A DNA stretch of 64,000 nt from Arctopsyche grandis (lineage: Eukaryota; Arthropoda; Insecta; Trichoptera; Hydropsychidae): NCBI RefSeq assembly GCF_051622035.1, contig NC_135360.1, positions 1,856,001 to 1,920,000 of the forward strand, in the 5' to 3' direction. The position numbers and the translations under genes are program-made. Of this stretch, positions 19,241 through 28,910 are shown piece after piece. The notes below the pieces were generated by a model. That model ran no database searches. It had not been told where the DNA came from and saw nothing but the letters and a program-made list of their open reading frames with translations. Each line of letters starts with the position of its first letter. Position 1 is the first letter of the stretch.

Positions 19241-21917
19241 CGGGAGGCGCCTGAACATTCTAGCTTGGAATGCTCGTGGACTTAAGAATAAGATTGACGA
19301 ACTAGAGTCGGCGATCGGTGAGTACTGTGTTGACATAGTTTTAATCTCCGAGACCTTCTTAAAACCTCATATCCGTATTAACCTACCTAACTTTAACTGC
19401 TTTCACGAAGACCGAGAACAGCATGGAGGGGGAGTTGCCATTTTTATAAAATCGTCAATTAAACATTGTCGCGTAATAACTCCGCCACTAAAAAATTTAG
19501 AACTAACCGCCATCGAACTAACAATTAACAACACCCGTCACATAGTAGCATCCGCTTACAATCCTCCCCAAAAACGATTATTGGCATCCGATCTTAACAA
19601 AATATTTAACATTGGTAGTTCGGTAGTGGTAGCTGGTGACTTTAATGCTAAACATCCATTATGGAGTTGTGTAAACACTGACCAACAAGGCACAACTCTT
19701 TTTAAATACATTCAAATAACAGATACAATCTTGCTTCATCCGGATACATACACACACTATCCTACAAATAACTCACAACCATCCACACTAGATCTTGTCC
19801 TCGTCAAGAACTTCCCAAAAATATCGACACCAAATGCCCTTCAAACCCTGTCGTCTGATGATCTCCCGATAATCTTCTCAATCGACGGGAAACCCGAGGA
19901 AATCATCAAGCATAGTTGGGATTACGGGAAAGCTAACTGGCGAGAGTTCAAGTCGTACATAAACGACCAAACTATTCTAACTTCTACCACACTCACAAAC
20001 AAAACAGAAATCGACAGCTCCATAATACACCTGACGGAATCAATAGCTCGATCCAAACACCTTCACATACCTAAGACACAATATATTGAACACAAACTAG
20101 AGATAACTGACTTTGTTGCAAATCTAATTAAAAGTAAAAATAAACTCCGTAAAATTTGGCAAACATCAAAAAAACCAGCATTGAAAACATTAATTAATAA
20201 GCTCACATATCAAATTAAAATTAGAATCAAAGAAATCAAAAATGAAGCTTGGTCTAAAAAATTAGAAAAATTGAGCTCAGTTGATGGCTCTCTATGGAAA
20301 TTAGCTAAAGCGATTCGCAGGACAAAAAACTCGATTCCTCCATTAGATGATGCAGGAATCTCAGTGACGCGTGATTGCGACAAAGCAGAACTATTATCAA
20401 AATCCTTCCAAAAACATCACAAACTCACACAACATTACAATCACATACCAACGCATAATAAAGTCAACCGGTCCATTAAAATCATCACAAAAACTCCCAC
20501 TAACAGTACTAAAAATATAAAATTGGTGCATCCGTGTGAAATCCAAAATATAATACGTAATTTAAAAAATAAAAAGGCACCTGGGCGAGATTCAATAGAT
20601 AACATCACAATCAAACAACTTCCATTTAAAGCTTTAGTCTCACTATCTAAAATATTCAACGCATGTTTACTCACTGGGTATTTCCCAGAATACTGGAAAA
20701 CAGCCAACGTAATTCCCATACTTAAGCCCGATAAAAGCTCAAAAAACCCGACCAATTATCGACCCATTAGCTTACTTTGCACGCTTTCAAAAATTCTGGA
20801 AAAAATAATCTACACACGTTTACTTAAAGTCGTAAATAAGAAATTAATAAATGAACAATTTGGATTTCGCACTGGACATTCCACGACCCAACAACTAACA
20901 AGACTAACTGAACACGTGACGAAGAACTTTAATATGAAGAGAAGTACCGGAATGGTATGTCTCGACATAGAAAAGGCCTTCGACACGGTTTGGCACGATG
21001 GACTCATTCATAAGCTCCTTATTAACAAAATACCAAACTACCTAATTCTCATCATCAAATCGTACTTAACTCGTAGAAAGCTAGTGGTTAGCGTAAATAA
21101 TGAATTATCGTCTCCAAAAATAATCGCAGCTGGCGTTCCGCAGGGGAGCTTGCTTGGCCCACTCTTGTTCTCCATATATATAAATGACATACCTATTCCA
21201 AAAAACTGTCACATAGCCCTATATGCAGATGATACAGCTTGCTTCACAAGTAGCAAAAAACCAGACACTATTCTTAAAAATCTTGAATTTGCAATTAAAA
21301 CAATGACTGAACACTTCACTAAATGGAAAATTCAAATTAATCAAACCAAAACAGACGCCATATTCTTTAGTGTTAGAAAACATAAGCCAAGTTCAGATCT
21401 GAAAATCCCCTCTGGAGAAAGTCTGAAATGGCAGTCAGTAATAAAATATTTAGGAGTAACGTTTGATAAAAGAATGAGATGGGCACCTCACATTGAGGCA
21501 GCGAAATGCAAGGCGATGCGGGGTATATCCTCAATATATCCAATATTTAATCGCCATAGTTCTTTATCAACGCTAAATAAAATAAAATTATATCGTGCGC
21601 TCATATTACCATTATTAACCTATGCTTCACCTGTATGGAATAACGCCTCGAATACTAACCTTTCCAAGCTCCAAGTAATACAAAATAAATCCCTTAAAAT
21701 AATTTATAATACACCCATATATACTAACCTGAAAAAACTGCATGCTATATATAATATTCCGTTTGTTACAGACATTACTAACAAACTAACCAGTAGATTC
21801 TATGAAAGAATCACTAATAACCATACTAACACACTTGTGAAGAGTCTCGGCGATTACAACAAAATGTCTATACCCTTCAGGTATAAACACAGATTACCTA
21901 AACACAATCTGCTTTAG
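19227..21917 (+). CDS. LINE ORF2, endonuclease and reverse transcriptase
   Basis: 896 aa, starting 14 nt before the ORF1 stop in the +1 frame, so translation probably depends on termination/reinitiation or frameshifting. The N-terminal APE-type endonuclease has NILAWNARGL, ISETFL, GGGVAIFIK and VVAGDFNAKHPLW. At its end, where SDH is expected, residues 210-213 read S-D-D-L: codon 212 is GAT (19860-19862). The truncated sister copy has CAT there. The conserved His is catalytic in this family, so nicking activity is probably lost. The RT follows with NYRPISLLC, EKAFDTVWHDGL, GVPQGSLLGPLL and catalytic YADD at 666-669, then the thumb. All frames are otherwise intact. Confidence 0.92.
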   Translation: MSLINGRRLNILAWNARGLKNKIDELESAIGEYCVDIVLISETFLKPHIRINLPNFNCFHEDREQHGGGVAIFIKSSIKHCRVITPPLKNLELTAIELTINNTRHIVASAYNPPQKRLLASDLNKIFNIGSSVVVAGDFNAKHPLWSCVNTDQQGTTLFKYIQITDTILLHPDTYTHYPTNNSQPSTLDLVLVKNFPKISTPNALQTLSSDDLPIIFSIDGKPEEIIKHSWDYGKANWREFKSYINDQTILTSTTLTNKTEIDSSIIHLTESIARSKHLHIPKTQYIEHKLEITDFVANLIKSKNKLRKIWQTSKKPALKTLINKLTYQIKIRIKEIKNEAWSKKLEKLSSVDGSLWKLAKAIRRTKNSIPPLDDAGISVTRDCDKAELLSKSFQKHHKLTQHYNHIPTHNKVNRSIKIITKTPTNSTKNIKLVHPCEIQNIIRNLKNKKAPGRDSIDNITIKQLPFKALVSLSKIFNACLLTGYFPEYWKTANVIPILKPDKSSKNPTNYRPISLLCTLSKILEKIIYTRLLKVVNKKLINEQFGFRTGHSTTQQLTRLTEHVTKNFNMKRSTGMVCLDIEKAFDTVWHDGLIHKLLINKIPNYLILIIKSYLTRRKLVVSVNNELSSPKIIAAGVPQGSLLGPLLFSIYINDIPIPKNCHIALYADDTACFTSSKKPDTILKNLEFAIKTMTEHFTKWKIQINQTKTDAIFFSVRKHKPSSDLKIPSGESLKWQSVIKYLGVTFDKRMRWAPHIEAAKCKAMRGISSIYPIFNRHSSLSTLNKIKLYRALILPLLTYASPVWNNASNTNLSKLQVIQNKSLKIIYNTPIYTNLKKLHAIYNIPFVTDITNKLTSRFYERITNNHTNTLVKSLGDYNKMSIPFRYKHRLPKHNLL

Positions 21918-22187
21918 GTCATCGACTTTAGATAGTCTTTAATTAATATTATGTATTAGATGTATTATGAACATTTATAAGGATTGTAAATAGGTTTTTG
22001 AGCTCTTTTTCCTATTATGCTTTAGATTAACATTAGAATAATATAATACTGTGATTACTAACCAAATTAAATTAAAATTGTAAAATAGAAAATGATCAGT
22101 AGATCAGTAGCTATTAAAATAGATATAAGATGTATTGTGAACATAATTTCGTAATAATAAAAAGCATTTAAAAATCAAAATCAAAAA
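21918..22187 (+). other. LINE 3' UTR and tail
   Basis: Nearly identical to 6188-6452 of the truncated copy, differing mainly in the number of tcaaaa units before the A run. This conserved 3' end is presumably what the RT recognises for target-primed reverse transcription. Confidence 0.8.
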
Positions 22188-22328
22188 AAAAAAAAATGTT
22201 GTATAAAAAGGATGGTTACCTTAGTCCAAAAAATTATTTTATTTTAAATTTTGTCGTCATTCATAGGCCATAGCATAAAAACAATGAGAATATTTTTAGA
22301 TTTTATTTACTACTTGTTGCAACCCTAT

Positions 22329-22719
22329 TGTTGCGTAGGGGTGGGTGGAGGATCCAAGTAAAAGGCCAAAGTCGTTTCACAGCATTTATTGGTGATTAAG
22401 GAGATACACGCACTGGCAGTGCTCCGTCCAGAATGTCTTGATATCGCCTAAGTACCGCCTTATAACGGATAGGTCTCTCAGAGCATCTTCAACGTCCGAT
22501 TTGCTTGCCTATTGTTATGGTCACGTACTAGATGTCCCACGCTACCGCTGTGGGTTCTGAGAACTCTACCGGAATGCGACCCCGAGTTACCGCTACTCCC
22601 GCTAAGTGCATTCGGGGGAGATAATCCTCGAAACCAATTATAACGGTCACACAGTCTCTGGGATGCTACTCGGCCTAATCCGATTGCACTTACTCGGCCT
22701 AATCCGAGTGTACGTAACA
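22329..22719 (-). mobile_element. Solo LTR
   Basis: 391 bp with TGTTGCG...CGTAACA ends, the reverse complement of the copy at 42676-43054. In that copy a TATA box and a polyadenylation signal are in the right order. No internal retrotransposon sequence adjoins it; satellite DNA lies on both sides. The target duplication is not clear. Confidence 0.75.
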
Positions 22720-22785
22720 ATATTTTTTGTATAAAAAAAGGCTGGTTACCCTAATCAATATTTAATCATATTTTAAATATTGCAA

Positions 22786-23870
22786 CTTCTTCAGTGGGAT
22801 TCATCATTGGTTAGTATGAATGTAAGTAATTAAAAATATGGTTTGTACGTTCAACCAGCTCACTCACTTCTGGGGTATGCTGGTATCACTTCTGGGGTAT
22901 GGTGGATGCTGGTGTTGTCTAACACTAACCATACTTTTTCAAGAACAATACTTTAAGAAACACCGAGCTTAACATTATTATTTTGACATCTTGGTCTTGA
23001 ACTTTCGCAATTTGCAAAAAAAAAATAAAATGTCGTCTCGTAATTATTAATGGCTAAAGAGTATTTTTTAAATAAAAAAGTTAAAGAATCACCGAATCAA
23101 AATTGTTAATGTATTTACATAAAAAATACAGTTTGAGAATAATTCTTGGAAAATAAATTTTATGACCTCTTAAAAATAGTTGCCTTTTTGAAAACCAAAA
23201 TATCGCTTTACAAAAATTCAAGTTAAAGAAACACTGGATCTTTAAAAAATTTAAAACACAGATGATACTGTTCTCAAAGATTCACTAGTTGATTTGGGAT
23301 ACTAAAAAAATATACTTATACTTTACGGTTAATTTAAATTAAACCCAAAAATCCTATTTAAACATTATCCTAAGCAACTATTTATTATTCCGAAGTTATC
23401 ACAAATTGTCTCATTTTCAAATGTGTGAAAAATGATTTTATTCTTAACATTTTTGTAATTTAGATTTTCCATGGTCTGTCTATTACTGTCCACTACTACA
23501 AAATTCAGTTTTATGCTATTTTTATATTCAAAGGCTATTCGGATGACATTTACGTAATTTATTATTTTTTAACATTAATTCGCGTACTCCAGTTTAAAAT
23601 CCCTGGTTTTAATTTTTAGATATTTGCAGAGTGATATAATGAACACTGTTTCAAAATATCACTACAATACGATTATTATTCTAGAAGTAATCGAATGCAC
23701 AAAAAAGGCTTTTTTTCTATTGAAACTGAAATCGGCCCGGATTCTGGTGAAAATAGTCGCGCACATTTCCGGACATGGGTGAAAACAATCCACGCGTCAA
23801 AGCGGGCAGGAAGGTGTTATCTTATATGAATATTCCATGAAAAAATATATTACAAATAAAATTCGAACGA
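22786..23870. other. AT-rich sequence without recognised features
   Basis: I see no gene, terminal repeats or tandem structure beyond a short local duplication of cttctggggtatg near 22868-22905. Confidence 0.6.
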
Positions 23871-23876
23871 ACTTCT

Positions 23877-24265
23877 GTGTTAAAAGTAACGGCTACAATA
23901 AATTCATTAGCGAATATATTAAGTCATAGATATGAAGAATCATTTCCTCCTATCAAAATACAATCTTTTTTGTCTGAAAATAAAGGAAATTTATTGCAAA
24001 GTGAAATAGATAAATTGAATTTAAATTGTATGAATTGCTATAAAAAATCGAAGGAATATTTTAATTAATGGACTAATTTTTCAATAATGCTTTCTCAAAT
24101 GGTCAGAATATTTAAAAACAAATACTATTGAGTTTCATTCGGAATTATTCAAAATTGGTCAATTTTTTTTGCAATACCTGGCCAGAATGCTAATGTAGAA
24201 AGAATATTTTCCACGATTGGCGAACAGTGAACCAAAGAAAGAAATACGTAGGTTGAAAATTTCTA
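23877..24265 (+). pseudogene. hAT transposase remnant (C-terminal)
   Basis: An open stretch (23877-24068) is followed, after stops and a frame change, by a segment near 24145-24250 reading FFAIPGQNANVERIFSTIGEQ-stop-TKERN. That is the hallmark hATC dimerisation motif (a/sNAxxERxFS) of hAT transposases. At least one nonsense change (the expected Trp after EQ is TGA) and loss of the N-terminal domains make it nonfunctional. Confidence 0.6.
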
Positions 24266-24881
24266 CTGTCCGGGGTATTTTGAGCGTAGTATGTATATAA
24301 TTACTAAAAAAAAAATATTTCATGTTTAGAATTTTATACAGAAATAATAGAAAATAAGAAACTTTTGTCCAAATTAGCAGTGTAGATAAATATAACAAGA
24401 GATGATGAAATTGTGAATGAGAATGAACATGATTAAATTCAACAATTCATTTTTAAGCGCACTTTTCATGTTCCTGTTATTAATATTAACTGTTATTATG
24501 TACATATATGTATGTGCCGGTTATTATGAAATTGGAATAAGTCATTTTTAATTGGACTTTTGCGTAAATTTGTTTTAAAAAATATTTTGATACTACAAAA
24601 AAATATATGTATACTGTATACATACATATATTTTTACATTAGAACTTTTATTTTAGAGTTTATTTTTTATTTATTTTTAACACCGCAAAGTGGGGTTCGG
24701 GAACCGTGTTAATCACTTAACTGCCGGTCTCATGCCCGGAAAAGGACGGGGGGAAACCTATTTTCTATATTTTTTTTCTAGGGGCGCCTAGAGGAAAATT
24801 GCCCGAGGGCGCCATAGGATGTAAGGCCGGCATAGGATGCTAATATTACGTAATTGTATTGATTGTGTAAAGCATTTAAAA

Positions 24882-25180
24882 TTGACAATTTACCAAATAA
24901 TTATAACGACCTACATTTTTAATTCAGTTTACTCAAAAGAAGAAAGAAAATCACGCCCACTAAAGGTTTATAATAAGTGAACAAAATAATGTTTTCTAAA
25001 TAACCAGTCATAAGGAAATTTATTCGTAAATAATAAACTTTCAAAATCTTCGTACTAATAGAAAGCATTATTTTGTGCACTTTTTTTATTATAAACCTTT
25101 AGTGGGCGTGACTTTCTTTTTTCTTTTGAGTTTGAGTGAACTAAAAATAAGTCGTTATAACGATTTTCTAAATTGTCTTA
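24882..25180. mobile_element. Fold-back MITE with long terminal inverted repeats
   Basis: Left arm elements ttataacgac, gtttactcaaaagaag, cacgcccactaaaggtttat and aataagtg reappear inverted on the right as cactttttttatt, ataaacctttagtgggcgtg, cttttgagtttgagtgaac and gtcgttataacg. The arms are about 95-120 bp with a loop of about 70 bp. There is no coding capacity. Confidence 0.75.
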
Positions 25181-26016
25181 AATTTATTTTAATTTATATT
25201 TTCTAAATTTAAATAAAAATATCATATTTGTGTTTTACTGCTTTTAATGCCAAATATATCATATTTGAATATCGAAAAAAGCTTGAAATGTGAAAAAACG
25301 AAGACACATAGGCTATTTTTATTCAAAATTTAAAGTTAAAATATTGATAGTAAGTATCTCTATATTAATTTATCAAACGTAATTTTGATCAAAAATAGTA
25401 ATATTACATAGTAAATATTACATGTACTAAAATACTTATTATTATTAAAATGTATTATTAATGAAATCGCGGACACTGCCCAGATATGTATTTTCAAAGT
25501 CGGAATTATACAATGAAAGAGATAATCGTCAACATTGACAAGATGCTCATTACTAAAAGAATTTCGTATGTCTAATTTTATAATGTTGATATCAGAAAAT
25601 GCGATTTCAGTCAAAAATGTAGAGCCAAAAGTGGATTGGGTATTTATCTATGCATAAACATTAACATTGATATGTCAGCATAACAAATACTTCAATTGTG
25701 TTTCAGGTATTTTCAGGTTACATTTGTCAAAATAAGTACATTTTAAAAATGAAACGAAGATCGACTAAAAATTATACCGCGATCTACTAGTTGGGCAGTC
25801 CTGTTATATAATATACGTAGGGGCTGCTGACCGGGACGTTTGGGAATAATTGAATGATAGAAGGCACATTGAAATGAAAAACTCATGATTTCAACAATCG
25901 ACAAATTGCAGTTTACTCGTGAGTTAATAAGACTAAATATCTATGGTTAATAAATCTGAGATCTGTAAACCACGACAAGTCCCGGTCTACTGGGAAGTTA
26001 ATAGTTAACAATTAAC

Positions 26017-26343
26017 TTAGTTCAAGTTAGTTATTAGAAATATAGAAAATAAGTACTTGATTAGAGCAACACTTCTCCTGAGTTCAAAATAAGTGTAGCC
26101 GATCATACCCATAACAAATCTTGTAGGAAATAAATATGAGCAAGTCCCATAATGCTCCTTATAAAGAAGCCGGAGAAAGCGTCTTTGGATAAGCTCAAGC
26201 TTAATAGACTGACTTTTGGCTGGAGGACTCCAGATCTTGGATGCGTACTCCATGATACTTCTCACCAAAGGATTGTACAACAGCCTCAGAAATGCCAGGA
26301 ATTGCGAACAACAAACCCTAGCATCCTTGAAGCTGAGCAACAC
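26017..26343 (-). pseudogene. LINE reverse-transcriptase C-terminal fragment
   Basis: A minus-strand frame of 108 codons contains LYNPLVRSIMEYASKIWSP, IKLELIQRRFLRLLY and RRSVALIKYLF. This is the post-catalytic region of CR1/jockey-group RTs, corresponding to YVRSIVEFASQVWNP...LERIQKRFLRY in the LINE at 1380-2828. The catalytic core is missing. 25190-26010 shows no gene; a short inverted repeat (gaccgggac at 25828, gtcccggtc at 25979) is present. Confidence 0.75.
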
Positions 26344-27017
26344 ACAGAATCAATATGATTGGAGAACCTGAGAAAGCAACTCACTCTGAAAAGAAAGTCA
26401 CTCTGAAAAGCAACTTATACATACATACGTACATATATTGGTATATGATATGAACTGATACTAAAATGATGGCTTTGCGTTATCACTCGAACAAAATATT
26501 GCTGTTACTACTTGAATACAACATAATATCTAATACATACAATCACATTTAAAAATGTTGTGTCTAACAGAGACTCCGAGATCAATAATAATACGTATAT
26601 GAATAATGTTGTCTATCCATTAGATCTTATATAAAATTATCTTTTTAATGTTATGTTCTTAACAAACGGAAAACTACAAGTTTAAAATCATTGATCATAT
26701 TACACATATAGAATACATAACAATGTACAAGATCTTTTTTTAGTTTGTCATAAGGCCCGAAGTTATTTTTCCCAGAGCATATATATATATGTATATATAT
26801 ATATACATGTATATATTTTTGGCAAAATTCCAAACATACCATTACTAACAAGTATGTTTTATCATCATCAATATGAACAGCCATTAAAGCTTTGAGGAAC
26901 AGTCTTTATCACCACCCATCATCATGGGACGTGAAGTACTATTAAAATGCTCGCAAATTGTATCGCTACAATCATGTAAAACACTTCCTGAATTTATGTG
27001 CACGATTTTATAGGGAA

Positions 27018-27110
27018 CTAGTGTTTTTACACGGCTTCGCTCGGTATTTGTAATATAAACCGCTTAACATGGCCAATCTAATATGTAGTAAACATTAAAC
27101 AAAATAATCT
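27018..27110 (-). mobile_element. Helitron-like H1, 3'-end copy
   Basis: CTAG at 27018-27021 is followed (plus strand) by acacggcttcgctcggtatt and taatataaaccgctt, matching the 3' end of H1 read on the minus strand. The other end is not identified. 26350-27000 has no gene, only AT microsatellites near 26780-26815. Confidence 0.6.
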
Positions 27111-27475
27111 CTTGATAATTACAAAATATATACAATTTGTATTCATATTAACATATTCCCATTTTATAGAAGAGTTTGTAAACATCACTGCTCCTATGTT
27201 TTGTTTTGACGTATTTGGCAGTAACAATCGAAGAAAAGCGAGATTGAGATTGATTTTTTTTCAATCTTTTTTGGCAATATGTAATTAATTTTATTTAATA
27301 TTCAAGTAACTAAATAAACTGGGAAAATGAAAGAAAATACTAGTTTATAAAAGGGTTGATTTTATAATGTTTTTTTTATCATTTTTGTAATATCGGTGCC
27401 CGGGGGGTCGGGGGGGGGGATTAAAATATCGAAATTAATCTGGCAGCCCTACCCCAGGAGGATCCCCAAATATTA

Positions 27476-27478
<3 letters not shown>

Positions 27479-27514
<36 letters not shown>
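27479..27514. repeat. (TA)n microsatellite
   Basis: Uninterrupted TA dinucleotides. A run of G and C with gggggtcggggggggg lies just upstream at 27400-27418. Confidence 0.95.
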
Positions 27515-27517
<3 letters not shown>

Positions 27518-27599
27518 GATGATGTGCATTGGCGTCACTGTGTCGATTTTAGTTAATAAATTTTGCCAATTTATAACGAATAAAGAAATTAAAGGGGGA

Positions 27600-27765
27600 T
27601 CCGAGGGGGGTGCCATGCCTCCCCCTTACCTTGGACGAATTTACGTTCAAAAAGTGGAAAAATAGGGGAGATGGGTGGATGAAATAAGATGAGATTTTCC
27701 CAATGCAGAGACGAATGGAAGAGGTCTTCGTCCAGCAGTGGATGGCGAATGGCTGTAAATTATGA
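27600..27765 (+). pseudogene. LINE 3'-end relic
   Basis: One frame reads TNGRGLRPAVDGEWL followed by a stop and tgataatacac. This is close to the C-terminus of RTE/CR1-type insect LINEs, whose last residues resemble L-x-P-A-V-D-G before a tgatgat tail. Only the last few dozen codons remain. Confidence 0.45.
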
Positions 27766-27848
27766 TAATACACACATGTGATTTAATTTTTCAGATTCAA
27801 ATAGATTTTATTCATTATACATAGATCATAAATATAGAATAATGGGTT

Positions 27849-27850
<2 letters not shown>

Positions 27851-27923
<73 letters not shown>
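27851..27923. repeat. (TA)n microsatellite, long
   Basis: About 70 bp of pure TA repeats, likely polymorphic. Confidence 0.95.
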
Positions 27924-27926
<3 letters not shown>

Positions 27927-28082
27927 ATAGATTGATTTTTTTGTAAACTTCGGTTTCTTCTATTTTAATTTAACATAATTACACGATTTTTTTTATTACG
28001 ATCTGCTGCAGGACATATGTATGTAGTTTTAGCACCTTGAAGTCTAAAAGGCACGATGTGACAGCAGCGATCTTATTACAAA

Positions 28083-28330
28083 ATTTAGCGTCGCAGCAAT
28101 TCAAAAGCCCTTGTTAGAAGCTTCTCATCAAGTGGCATATCTGTATGCTAAGGAAATAGCTGAGGAATTGGTAAAACAATGTGTATAGTAATAATTGCTA
28201 AATTTATATTAGGCTCTGAAGCACGAAAGGAAATTCAGCACATTCCGTTATTGAGCAATGTATGCAATTGCGGAATCAAGATCTCAGTGATAATATTTTA
28301 CTGTAAGTAGTAAAAGATGTCAATGCCAGT
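28083..28330 (+). pseudogene. hAT/ZBED-type transposase-derived remnant
   Basis: With frame changes the segment reads LLEASHQVAYLYAKEIAEEL, then ILGSEARKEIQHIPLLSN, then IKDLSDNILL. This order (ALEASYxxAxxIA..., LG..A..EI..IPLSNNTV..RI.DMS.DI) is characteristic of ZBED5/SCAND3-like domesticated or mobile hAT proteins. Several frameshifts and stops are present, so it is dead. Confidence 0.5.
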
Positions 28331-28910
28331 CCTCTAAAAGAGAGTATTCAACTAGACGAGTTGATTGATTGAATGTGTTGACATCAAGGAAAAATATTTG
28401 AATTTGAATTTAAAAAGTTAATTCACTTGTTTGTTTTCATTCGATTTCAGTCGAAGAAAAATGGTCGAACCTCACGCCAATTTGATCGCGAATTTTTAAC
28501 GTTTCAATTCATTATTAATTAAAATCCATCAATATGTCGTTCGCGAAAAAACCCAAAAATCAATTAAATTGTGACATAAAGTGACTTTTTATAATAATCT
28601 TCCTTCGCGTGTGAAAAACGAATAATTTTTTTATTGTTAGTGAATTTGAATTTCAAAATTAATTTTTATAATTTAATTGAAATCAAATATCAGTGTTTGT
28701 TAAATTATGTGCAACCTTTTCAAATGTGTATTGAAGAAAATGATCGGCAAATGCTTTTAAGCTACTGCTATGGAGACTACATCCAGCTGCTGAATATTAA
28801 CCTTGTTTTATATTGCTGTGCAAATTTGTTTGTATCATGTTTGCTAATTTTGAACACACGTTTTATTGATTTTTATATACTTACAATTTAAATCGTAGCC
28901 ATCTCATTCC

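Larger units (their letters stand above)
17863..22199 (+). mobile_element. Full-length jockey-clade LINE
   Basis: The element runs from 17875 to about 22187 and is flanked by the 12-bp repeat aaaaaaaaatgt (17863-17874 and 22188-22199). Satellite units nearby show the same site uninterrupted. It has an Inr/DPE-like 5' end, ORF1 (gag-like), ORF2 (endonuclease and RT) overlapping by 14 nt, a 270-bp 3' UTR and a tcaaaa/poly-A tail. This is the standard layout of jockey-clade retrotransposons. A 5'-truncated sister copy is at 4081-6452. Confidence 0.95.

Noticed and set aside
25828-25987. Possible MITE with gaccgggac ends
   Set aside because: Only 9 bp of inverted repeat with no clear duplication or second copy.
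28634-28891. 85-codon frame with hydrophobic C-terminus
   Set aside because: AT-rich, no homologue recognised, ends right before duplication unit 2; probably chance.
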